DNA of 64,000 nt from Aspidiotus rigidus (Eukaryota; Arthropoda; Insecta; Hemiptera; Diaspididae): assembly GCA_035079385.1 (NCBI GenBank), contig JAVHKY010000046.1:1-64000 (forward strand), given 5' to 3'. Of the stretch, positions 21,594 through 31,246 are shown piece after piece (within the stretch, counting starts at the first letter, position 1; the number at the start of each line of letters is the position of its first letter). A program made the position numbers and the translations under genes. The notes below the pieces were generated by a model, which saw nothing but the letters and a program-made list of their open reading frames with translations, made no database searches and was not told where the DNA came from.

Positions 21594-22445
21594 GTGAATT
21601 GGATTGAAGAAGAGCTAGAAGTAGACAGTATTTCACAAATTAATAGTCTGGCTCTAACGTATGAGTCTATTCTACAAGAAACTGGAAAAGATGAAGAGTT
21701 GAAAACGTTAATAGACGACTTGAAAAAAGGTAAAGCTAAAGAAGAATTCACTCTGCACAAGGGTATTGTGTTACAAGGTGCTGAAGCTGTGTGTATTCCT
21801 AGGAAGCTACGAGAAATAGTACTAAATGAATTACATAGCACTCATCTTGGTATAACAAAAATGATATCGCTAGCTAGAAGCTATATATTCTGGCCCAGGA
21901 TTACAAAAGATATTAGAGGAAAAGTAAAAAGCTGCCAAGAGTGTGCTCAGGCTCAGAAAAACCCAAAGAAAGTGCAGACACATTTCTGGGAAATAGCGGA
22001 AAAGCCATTTCAGCGGATACACATAGATTATGCTGGTGAGTTCCATGGCTCATATTTTTTCATACTTGTTGACGCATATTCCAAATGGGCTGAAATATTT
22101 AAAGTGAAAGCAGCTCCAACATCAAAATCTACAATAGAGATCCTGAATACAGTGTTCACGCGGTTTGGGTTTCCAGAAATTCTTGTTAGTGATGATGCGT
22201 CCATCTTCACATCTGAGGAATTCAAAGACTACCTTGAAAGGAGAGGTATCGGACAACGTCTCATTCCACCATTTGATCCCTCTACAAATGGTCTTGCAGA
22301 AAGGTATGTGCAGACGGCCAAAGCAAAGTTAGAAAAAGCTTCAAAAGAAGGAGGAAAAATGAGGGAAAAGGTAGAAAAAATACTTATGAGGTTAGGAGTA
22401 ACACCTCTCCATTGTGGTAAAACACCATCGGAATTGTTCATCTGA
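21594..22445 (+). pseudogene. Integrase of Mag-like element
   Basis: Contains the H-H-C-C zinc finger (ELHSTHLGITKM, CQECAQAQ) and the DDE core: RIHIDYAGEF (Asp), LVSDDASIFTS (Asp) and PSTNGLAERYVQTAK (Glu), all in one open frame. The C-terminal GKTPSELF segment precedes the stop at 22443. It is the best preserved part of the element; it would insert the cDNA into chromosomal DNA. Confidence 0.88.
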
Positions 22446-22744
22446 AGGAAAATCAGATTTTCCCTTGACCTGCTAAAATCTCCAGTGGCAACAGAACCAA
22501 AAATTCCGACAAATGGGAAGATTCGAGAATTCAGGATCAAAGAGAGAGTCCAGAGTCGAAGCTACACTGGTAGAGAAAGGTGGATATTTGGACGGATTCA
22601 CAGACGCCTTGGAGACACATCAACCAATTGAGATCAACAGCGGTGCAAGAAAATACACAAAATACAGGAAATTGCGTAAAGTTATTGTAAATTTTTTGGA
22701 AAAATTATTGCTATTGTTGTAAAATTTTAATAAGTGGGGGAGAC

Positions 22745-22834
22745 TGTTGTATATTCAATCGAGAGTAAATGTAATCTGTAGATAATTGTTATCAGTCAGT
22801 AGTAAATAAAGCGCCTATTGCTCAATTCATAACA
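22745..22834 (+). repeat. 3' LTR of Mag-like element
   Basis: A 90-bp copy of the 5' LTR directly after the polypurine tract and directly before the right GAAAG target duplication. Confidence 0.92.
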
Positions 22835-23839
22835 GAAAGGTAAGAAAATTTTGAAGTAACTATGTAAGATGTAAAATCTTGACAAATCTGGCGATGCTGT
22901 GTTTCCACAGAATTGTATCAAAAAGTCGAGTTCCCGAAGGAAAAGCAGGTCAGCTGACTGCACTCGGAAGGATAAACAGAAGGAGAGAGGAATAGCATTA
23001 TATAGTCGGAGCTCCGAACTTTGTCCGTGAGTAGGAGAGTGACGCGACTGACGGTGAAGAACGTTCACGTTCTTACAAGTACAAAGAGATTATTCTCGGA
23101 TTATTGTCGATACGGACACGTTCTCAATAAAGTTTTTCTACTACATAGAGAAAAACTAAGCAAGAAGGAAGTAAATGTATTGTTTTCTAATTTTGTTGAA
23201 GATAGTTTCGGAATTTCTGATCGTCAAGCTTTAAGATTGAGACGTGTTGGTGAGCTCTGATTTAGTTATAAACGACTCGGAAATCTAGGAATAACTGTTG
23301 AAGAATTTTATCAATGAATAAATGAAATGAAGTCTTTAATGAATACTCATTCTAACATAGCCGTTTATTGGAGAAGTGACAAATATTCTTATTCATCTTC
23401 TGTTATTTTCAATATTATTAAGATCGAATGAACGAATAAAGATGAATAATTAAAATTGAATTAATAAAATATATTAAAAATAATCCTGTTTGTCATGTTG
23501 AACCTTTAATGTGAGCGTTGGTGCGTCCCAACTTGCACATGTGAAACACAAAGGGAAGGTTATAAAGATCTATGGTGTAGTAGAAGTCTACTTTTGGTTT
23601 GTCATAGAGTAGTGGAATAGAGTTTTTCATGTGATTGGATTTTTTGTAATTTTATTTGCAGACTTTATAAGAAGAACTTGTCTGATTTTTCAGAGGTATA
23701 CCTCCCCATCTAATGAACCTAGAGAAGTAGGACTTGCATCAAAAAGTTTGGAAAAATATTATCTTTCATTTAATTCTAATTTCAACACAATACAACAAAA
23801 ATTTGTAAAATGGTACCTACTTTAATGAGAAAAATTAGA
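22835..23839. other. Unrecognised short ORF at 23021-23330; otherwise nothing
   Basis: A reading frame at about 23050-23330 (broken by TGA at 23258) encodes FGISDRQALRLRRVGEL and, in phase after the stop, YKRLGNLGITVEEFYQ and INEMKSLM. The even pattern suggests a decayed protein, perhaps of a mobile element, but I cannot name it. The rest is AT-rich DNA with no visible feature. Confidence 0.35.
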
Positions 23840-24560
23840 AACAATTTTTTCAATGGTTGAAAAATGAGCTTGGTGCATAGAAAAATGACACTGGCACACA
23901 GTGACACAAAGCATACAAGTCTCACAAAGTTCAGCTACAATGATTTCTTCAAGGTTAAAAAAGAGCAAAAATTATAGAAATTTGACATATAGTTCTAAAA
24001 TTGTTTGAACTATTTGAGAAGAAAAATAGAGTCATATTTGTTTTAAAAACAATTTAATATTCAGAGTAGAAATTGGAGGATTTTCAGGTCTTTCTGTAGC
24101 ACATCAAAAAGGTGTTGGCGCATAGGAAAAAAGCACAATGACGCAAAACATCCTTGGATAATGAATTTCACTGGGTACCTACCTTGGTGAAAATGATGTA
24201 CAGGTGATTTCTCTAAAACATGTCTGAATACAAGTGAAATAAGCGCTTTGTTTTGGTCTAAACCTTTTTTAAACAGTTATGAGTGTACAAGTGAGAGAGC
24301 TTTGAAAACTAGAGATCTGACAAAATAAAGGTTAATTTTGTGAGCTTACAAAGTTCAGCTGCGATGATTTTTTTTTCAGGGTTGAAAAAGAGAAAAGTGA
24401 TAAAAATATGATATAAAAGTTCTAAAATTTTGTACCACTGGAGAGGAAAAAAATAGGATGAAATGATTCATATTTGCGTTGAAAACAGCTAAATATTCAG
24501 TATGGAAAATTATAGGATTTCTAGGATTTTTTCAATGACTGAAAAATGAGCTTGGCACAA
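23840..24560. repeat. Two diverged copies of a ~500-bp dispersed repeat
   Basis: The block GAAAAATGAGCTTGG...AAAAATGACACTGGC and the block ACAAAGTTCAGCTRCRATGATTT occur twice, around 23860-24030 and 24340-24600. Related sequence is present at 51890-51990 and 53110-53460, where TTTGGCGCATAGAAA and GTGCACAACATACA recur. This is a dispersed family with no coding capacity that I can see. Confidence 0.6.
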
Positions 24561-24923
24561 AGAAAAATAGCACTGGCGCAGAACATACAAGGGATATCTA
24601 CTTACGTTCTGTACAAAATGGGCGTAGAGACACTACAAAGTAACAGTCAATGGTATAAGCATAAACCTAATAAGAATTTCAACTATAGGCACATCACGCG
24701 AGAAATTGAGAGAGATGTATTCAGGAAAAAAGATGGTACAATCCTACAGGGACCTGGACTACATGAAGGTTGTAATGAAGCTTTCAACCAGATTTCTATC
24801 GTTCAAGCAAAAACAGTTGAATTGGAGGTTGTAATGAAAAAGAATAGTGTCTTCAACAAAGCTAAACAAGAAATTCTCGGATCCTCTTCTATAGGATACA
24901 TTGGTTTTGATATTGAGAATTGA
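24546..24923 (+). CDS. Unrecognised ORF, 125 residues
   Basis: An open frame beginning MSLAQRKIALAQNIQGI and ending SSSIGYIGFDIEN. It overlaps the end of the dispersed repeat. It has no recognised domain, signal peptide or membrane segment. It could be a coding fragment of the repeat family or chance; splice sites were not found. Confidence 0.25.
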   Translation: MSLAQRKIALAQNIQGISTYVLYKMGVETLQSNSQWYKHKPNKNFNYRHITREIERDVFRKKDGTILQGPGLHEGCNEAFNQISIVQAKTVELEVVMKKNSVFNKAKQEILGSSSIGYIGFDIEN

Positions 24924-25697
24924 ATTCAAAATTGGAGTCCCAAAAAAAGGATTTGGACTTGATTAAATTTCGAAAATTGAGCTAACTATAGGAGGAGGGA
25001 CTCGGAAAAATTGAGACTTTCAAGCTTTATATATGATAGATGGGGGTTAGGAAAAATTAAGAAACAGTTTTGAAAATATCTCAAATATTGGGAATCGAGC
25101 TGTATATGATGGGAATTGAACCATCAGAGGAGTTGAAATATTGAAAAAATTTTGTATATCGAGCAAAACAGAAATCAAAATTATCAAGAATTCTCCCCAC
25201 AGACTGGGGCCCTATTGAACCTTAATTTAAATTATGTAGTAGACAAGATTACAAACTGGAGAAGCACTGAAAGTCACTAGGATTCAACAAAATAATCTTT
25301 ATAGAAAAGCGACTTACAAAAATCAGGACCCGACGTCGAGAATAACTGTTCGTTGAAGATGGGTGAACCCAAAAGAAATATCTGGAGTGCCTTGAAAAAA
25401 TTTGTTCCAATTGAGCTAGACTAAGGAGGTTATTTTCAAAATCTGAACACAATCAACTCTAGAACAGATGGAGCAGTTCGTTCATTTGACATTAAAAAGT
25501 GAGGTCAAAGAACTAATCGTGACTGGAGATTGAAAAGACAGTATAGCAACCAATAATACTGTTGACCTATTTTCGTTTAATCAAGATTTAGTTCTCTTAT
25601 GTGAGTCAACGAAGACGTTCGTTTCTACGTTCATGCTATTGTAATAGTTTTTTCTTGTTTCTGCGTGTTGCGACTTTAATAGTACTTCGTCACCACC
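24924..25697. other. No gene recognised; probable LINE 5' region at its end
   Basis: AT-rich DNA. The last ~100 bp before the ORF1 ATG are probably the 5' UTR of the LINE that follows, but its 5' end is not resolved. Confidence 0.4.
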
Positions 25698-26720
25698 ATG
25701 TCTCAACCAAAGTGTACCGAATGTCGACGATTTATCAAACTTGACGGAGGTAAGTGCTCATACTGTGGCACTATGAATGCAATTCTAAATAAAAATTATA
25801 CAGAATCGGACAAGTTGTCTGGTCGCAGAGTAAATAAGTTTGCATCGAAAACTATTTCCCCGTCGAACGAATCACAATCTCATATCATCGTTGATGCTAT
25901 TACTATCGGTCAAAGTGCAACACCTGTAATTGTCCGCCAGCAAATTGCTGATGAGGAAGGAGACCGATTAGATCGTCTTGAGAAGAAACTCAATGATGCC
26001 CTACACCAGCTTCGGAAAGTTTTGAACGAAAATGAAGATTTAAGATCGCGTCTGCAAAAAGTTGAGCAAAATAGTGAAAAAACCATACGAGAGAGTGAAC
26101 AGCGGCTAACAGACTATGAAAAACGATGTAACGACTAGGAAAGAATTCTGAAAGATCGAGATGAAGAACTTCTGAGCTGTGAAGATCATGTTACCGGTAA
26201 TGGTCTGGAACAATACACCCGAAGAAATAATATCGTCATATCCGGGGTGCCAGTTTCTAAGAATGAGAACATCACTAGTGTCGTACAAGATTGCGCTCGG
26301 GCTGTAGGTTTCCAGATACAAGAGTGTGACATTGACATATGCCATCGTTTACCTCAGCGTAAGAGCACGAACAATCCACCTAACATCGTTGTGAAATTCG
26401 TCCGTCGAACTATGAAAAACTCATTAATTGCAGCCAGCTAGTAAAAAGAAGAAACCAAAATTACGTAATATCGGCCTCCCCTCGGATAACAGAATATTCT
26501 TTGCGGAACATCTCTCGCCTCCAAATGCGGATCTCCATTACAAAGCACGACTTATCCAGAAAGAACATGGCATTTGATATATATGGACCAAGGAAGGCAG
26601 AGTAATGGCACGCGTGCAAGATGGTGAAACGGTGATTAAGATAACAACGGAAAGCGACTTGCAGAAACTTGTAGAGGAAAGTGTAAAGCGAAACACTTCT
26701 CAGAGAGTAAATAATAATGC
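25698..26720 (+). pseudogene. LINE ORF1 (RNA-binding, coiled-coil), broken
   Basis: Starts MSQPKCTECRRFIK with a second C-x2-C (GKCSYCGTMN), a zinc-ribbon-like N-terminus. A heptad-rich coiled coil follows (RLDRLEKKLNDALHQLRKVL, to about 26120). After a stop at 26137, TRRNNIVISGVP, CDIDICHRLPQ and NIVVKFVRR match the RRM-like core of LINE ORF1 proteins, and after another stop IFFAEHLSPPNADLHYKAR and MARVQDGETVIKI match the C-terminal domain. Stops near 26137, 26440 and 26577 disable it. The product would coat element RNA. It belongs with the ORF2 downstream. Confidence 0.82.
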
Positions 26721-27289
26721 TTGATATTCTTATTTTCATCATTAGTTCTATATTTTATTTTGTTTTCATTTTTTTGTCATTTTTTCTTTTGGATTTCAAG
26801 CCTGTTTTTACAAATAACTGTGTTTGTGTGTGTGTTCGAATGAATGTTATGGATAATGTGTGTTCAGGGGTGAGTGTGATTGTGGGTGAAATTGTGTACA
26901 TGAATGTGTAATACGTGTGAATGAATGCTTCAGACTGCAAAGATTAAAGAATGAATTTAAGCCTCGGATAAACTCCCGTAATGAGGTTACTACTTTTTTA
27001 ATGGTTCCAGTTCGACCTGCATCGAATACCCGAAACACAGAATATGTGGCTGTTTGTATGTGTGTGACCGAATGTGAATATATGGAAAATGTACTTAAAG
27101 AATTGAAGTCATACGCTTGCGTACACTACTTATCGTACGAACTCATGTCTCAAATAAAAAAAGTTTTACTGAAGAATGAATGGGATGAATGGGAATACAA
27201 TATCTGTATGAGTGTGAGAGTGATTGAAATAAGTGGGAGAGTCATTCGGGTTGATCGCGGGTGGGGGTTGAGTGGGGGTCTCCATATAA
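26721..27289. other. LINE inter-ORF spacer
   Basis: T/G-rich spacer of ~570 bp between ORF1 and ORF2, with TGTGTGTG and GAATGAATG words. No credible ORF. Confidence 0.55.
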
Positions 27290-27888
27290 TTGGTTTTTGT
27301 AATATGCCCCATGATGATGGATAATTTTCATGTCCTGGGAGTATATCAGAATGTTCGTGGGCTGCGTACGAAAACAAACACTTTGTATCAAAACTCTTCT
27401 CAGTCAGTCTATGACTTTATAGCCTTAACTGAAACTTGGCTACATGAAGGAATATATTCGGCCGAAATTTTTCCATCATCTTACAACGTATATAGACAGG
27501 ACAGAAGTAGAATAAAAACGGGGAAGGAATTGGCGGGTGGGTGCCTCCTTGCGGTATCTGTAAATTATTCCTGTGAGAGAGTTTTCTTGGAGGGCATAGA
27601 GGAAACGGAATGTGATTATGTTTGGGTGAAAACTAAATTCCACCAACATGGTCCTTACACCCACATTGGCGTTTTCTATTTTGTACCTGACACTAGTGCA
27701 GAGACCTATACACACATGTGTGTGACGTCATTACATCGCACATACATAGGATGGAAATTAAGGAGGAACTGCTGATACTAGGGGATTTTGATTTGCCAAC
27801 TTTTCAGATTTCACACTGCTCCGACAACAATCCTATAATTGCAAGTAGCAGAGATGAAGCTCTTCCCGATTTTATTCATCTGAATAAC
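27290..27888 (+). pseudogene. LINE ORF2, apurinic endonuclease part
   Basis: YQNVRGLRTK, DFIALTETWLHEG and YNVYRQDR form the N-terminal APE-type endonuclease motifs (the conserved N and E active-site residues). After a frameshift near 27710 the frame continues ELLILGDFDLPTF (GDFN-like motif) up to FIHLNNF, where the Penelope pair interrupts it. The endonuclease nicks target DNA for target-primed reverse transcription. It resumes at 31247. Confidence 0.85.
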
Positions 27889-28040
27889 TTTTTTATTAAG
27901 CGGCACTGCCGTCGATATAAAGATTAAACGAAAAATGACCGACGTTTCGATATAGTTACGACTATCTTCTTCGGGGTCAAGAAATATACTGAAAAGTATA
28001 CATAATAAGACAAACTTGATACAGAAACGAAAACAAAAGT

Positions 28041-29580
28041 TCAATCTCGGTGATGACTCCTCTTAAGTACAGGCATGTACGTGCTACACAAATGATTATC
28101 GACGTCCGTTTTAAAATTGACAGCGTTGACGTGTTTTTTAATTTCTATCGCTTCCCTCATTTTTCTTTTTCTGTCGTTCCCCTCGAAACAAAGAATGGAG
28201 GCGTCTTCGAATTTGAAACAGTGTCCTGTACTTGCGGTATGCTCAGCCAGGGCAGTACCTTTCCGTCCATTTTTAACATCTCCTTCGTGCTGTCCCAGTC
28301 TTTTTTTGAGCATTCGTTTGGTTTCCCCAATGTAAACGTTGTCGCAGCCTCCGCATGGAATTTTGGTAAACTAGGTTCGAAGATTTTTTGACCGGAACCG
28401 GATCCTTCAGTTTCGAGAAGAAGGAATTCTTTGTGAGGTTGTAGGAACTGAACGCTACCCGAATGCCAGGGTCCAGTCTATTGAGAAGTTTTTTTATAAT
28501 AATACTGGCTGTGCCGACGTAAGGTATAGAGGAAAATCTAGTCTTATTCTTAAATATTACATTACACAGAGGGGGGGGGGTGTTCATTACATTATTCTTA
28601 AGGTTATTACATACAATATTGTCAAAAAAATAGTCAGGGTAGCCATTATTAGTCATTAATTTCTTAAAGTCAAATTTTATTTCGTCATGGAAAATGCTAT
28701 CAGAGAGGTTAAGTCGATAATTTAATAAAGATATTACCGTATTCTTCTTAATGTGAAAAGGTAGGTTAGAATTAAAATGAGTAATACGTCCGGAATATGT
28801 AGGTTTCTTATAGTGCTTAAAAATAAGTCTGTCGTGATTCTTTATAATAGTGAGATCCAAAAAATTAAGAGCATTATCTTTTTCTTTTTCGATAGTAAAA
28901 TTAAGGCGGGGGTGAAAATCGTTTAAAAAGTTTAAAATATCATTAACAAGGTTATTATTACAAATACATAGGCTGTCGTCTACATATTTAACAAATATTT
29001 TAACATTAAACCTTTCGAGGACCGCTCGAAACAAATTATCTAATACTAATTCAGATACTATAGATGGCAGGGGATTGCCCATGGCAACACCTACCACTTG
29101 AGAGTAAGTAACACTATCAAACATGCAGTAACCTTTTCGGAGACATAGTTCTAGGGCCTCAAGGAACAAATCTTTGCTTATACTAGTAAAGTTTTTAATG
29201 GAGTTCCAATTATGAGTTACGGTTTCTAGAATTAAATTTACAGGGATACACGTAAACATGGATATCACGTCGAACGAAATGAGGACGTCTTCATCGTCTA
29301 GGTGGATATCTTTCAGAAGGTCCAACACTTGGTACGAATTGCGAATATTAAGCGTGTCATCGGAAGTGTATGATAGTATTCTTGAAAGGAATTTGGACAT
29401 ATTGTAGGTGGGCGCATTTATGAATGAAACCACCGGCCTAAGCGGAGCCCCAGGTTTATGCGTCTTTGGGAGGCCGTAAATCCGTGGTGCGATACTAGTG
29501 TAGGTGGTAAGATATTCTTTGTAGTACGGCTCGATGCATTTTTGTTCATACATTCTCTTAACAAGTTCATTATTTTTCTC
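28041..29580 (-). pseudogene. Penelope-like RT plus GIY-YIG endonuclease, minus copy
   Basis: The frame is open from the truncation point at 29580 (EKNNELVKRMYEQ) to 28273. It includes APRIYGLPKTHKPG and PLRPVVSF, FDVISMFTCIP (first catalytic Asp) and VKYVDDSLCI (YVDD), the motifs of Penelope-type RT. A one-base insertion at the boundary of the linker (near 28370; TTTACCAAAA versus TTTACAAAA in the partner) throws the GIY-YIG domain (28313-28041; RLGQHEGDVKNG, TALAEHTASTGH) out of frame. The poly-C tract (10 C) keeps frame in this copy. Confidence 0.9.
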
Positions 29581-29581
29581 T

Positions 29582-31050
29582 AGAATATCTTACCACCTAC
29601 ACTAGTATCGCACCACGGATTTACGGCCTCCCAAAGACGCATAAACCTGGGGCTCCGCTTAGGCCGGTGGTTTCATTCATAAATGCGCCCACCTACAATA
29701 TGTCCAAATTCCTTTCAAGAATACTATCATACACTTCCGATGACACGCTTAATATTCGCAATTCGTACCAAGTGTTGGACCTTCTGAAAGATATCCACCT
29801 AGACGATGAAGACGTCCTCATTTCGTTCGACGTGATATCCATGTTTACGTGTATCCCTGTAAATTTAATTCTAGAAACCGTAACTCATAATTGGAACTCC
29901 ATTAAAAACTTTACTAGTATAAGCAAAGATTTGTTCCTTGAGGCCCTAGAACTATGTCTCCGAAAAGGTTACTGCATGTTTGATAGTGTTACTTACTCTC
30001 AAGTGGTAGGTGTTGCCATGGGCAATCCCCTGTCATCTATAGTATCTGAATTAGTATTAGATAATTTGTTTCGAGCGGTCCTCGAAAGGTTTAATGTTAA
30101 AATATTTGTTAAATATGTAGACGACAGCCTATGTATTTGTAATAATAACCTTGTTAATGATATTTTAAACTTTTTAAACGATTTTCACCCCCGCCTTAAT
30201 TTTACTATCGAAAAAGAAAAAGATAATGCTCCTAATTTTTTGGATCTCACTATTATAAAGAATCACGACAGACTTATTTTTAAGGACTATAAGAAACCTA
30301 CATATTCCGGACGTATTACTCATTTTAATTCTAACCTACCTTTTCACATTAAGAAGAATACGGTAATATCTTTATTAAATTATCGACTTAGCCTCTCTGA
30401 TAGCATTTTCCATGACGAAATAAAATTTGACTTTAAGAAATTAATGACTAATAATGGCTACCCTGACTATTTTTTTGACAATATTGTATGTAATAACCTT
30501 AAGAATAATGTAATGAACACCCCCCCCTCTGTGTAATGTAATATTTAAGAATAAGACTAGATTTTCCTCTATACCTTACGTCGGCACAGCCAGTATTATT
30601 ATAAAAAAACTTCTCAATAGACTGGACCCTGGCATTCGGGTAGCGTTCAGTTCCTACAACCTCACAAAGAATTCCTTCTTCTCGAAACTGAAGGATCCGG
30701 TTCCGGTCAAAAAATCTTCGAACCTAGTTTACAAAATTCCATGCGGAGGCTGCGACAACGTTTACATTGGGGAAACCAAACGAATGCTCAAAAAAAGACT
30801 GGGACAGCACGAAGGAGATGTTAAAAATGGACGGAAAGGTACTGCCCTGGCTGAGCATACCGCAAGTACAGGACACTGTTTCAAATTCGAAGACGCCTCC
30901 ATTCTTTGTTCCGAGGGAAACGACAGAAAAAGAAAAATGAGGGAAGCGATAGAAATTAAAAAACACGTCAACGCAGTCAACTTTAAAACGGACGTCGATA
31001 ATCATCTGTGCAGCACGTACATGCCTGTACTTAAGAGGAGTCATCACTGA
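29582..31050 (+). pseudogene. Penelope-like RT plus GIY-YIG endonuclease, plus copy
   Basis: The same protein as the minus copy, starting at the truncated NIL..TTYTS region; RT motifs FDVISMFTCIP and VKYVDDSLCI lie near 29827 and 30112. The frame is lost at a poly-C tract near 30520 (8 C against 10 in the partner). The later frame is intact: NLVYKIPCGGCDNVYIGET (the GIY-YIG motif as NVYIG) and EHTASTGHCFKFED to about 31050. The two copies therefore have different single lesions. Amino-acid differences between copies are few (for example GNPLS/GNPLP). Confidence 0.9.
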
Positions 31051-31114
31051 GATTGAACTTTTGTTTTCGTTTCTGTATCAAGTTTGTCTTATTATACTTT
31101 TCAGTATATTTCTT

Positions 31115-31154
31115 GACCCCGAAGAAGATAGTCGTAACTATCGAAACGTCGGTC
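31115..31154 (+). ncRNA. Conserved two-stem motif in Penelope 3' region, hammerhead-like
   Basis: GACC at the start pairs with GGTC at the end, and GATAGT pairs with ACTATC around a CGTA loop, leaving CCGAAGA and CGAAAC at the junction. These sit where a hammerhead ribozyme has CUGAUGA and GAAA. Penelope-like elements are known to carry minimal hammerheads. The first box departs from the consensus, so activity is doubtful. The minus copy has the same motif at 27937-27978 with a 2-base insertion. Confidence 0.35.
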
Positions 31155-31246
31155 ATTTTTCGTTTAATCTTTATATCGACGGCAGTGCCGCTTAATAAAA
31201 AACTTATAAAATAATTTTTCCCGTCGTGCCGATTCATTTCATTCTT

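Larger units (their letters stand above)
18374..22834 (+). mobile_element. Ty3/gypsy (Mag-like) LTR retrotransposon, defective
   Basis: A 4.46-kb element with LTRs of 101 bp (18374-18474) and 90 bp (22745-22834), each TGTTGTATATTC...AATTCATAACA, flanked by the perfect 5-bp target duplication GAAAG (18369-18373 and 22835-22839). A primer-binding site TGGCGAC (18476-18482) follows the 5' LTR and a polypurine tract AAGTGGGGGAGA precedes the 3' LTR. The internal order is gag, protease, RT, RNase H, integrase, as in Ty3/gypsy. Very short LTRs and two gag zinc knuckles fit the Mag clade. All genes are broken by stops or frameshifts. The LTRs differ by several substitutions and an 11-bp indel, so the copy is not recent. 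Confidence 0.92.
27889..31246. mobile_element. Head-to-head pair of Penelope-like retroelements in LINE ORF2
   Basis: Two near-identical copies lie in opposite orientation with the junction at about 29581: minus-strand copy 27889-29581 and plus-strand copy 29582-31246. Both lack the start of the RT ORF and both carry the GIY-YIG end and the 3' non-coding region. The target duplication is TCATCTGAATAAC (27876-27888 and 31247-31259), taken from LINE coding sequence. Penelope-like elements are known for inverted or tandem partial copies with variable target duplications. The right copy extends about 45 bp further at its 3' end. The pair makes a ~1.65-kb inverted repeat with almost no loop. Confidence 0.9.

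Noticed and set aside
27811..28044. Minus-strand ORF at the Penelope end and its counterpart at 31031-31237
   Set aside because: These cover the non-coding 3' region of the Penelope copies, including the stem motif.
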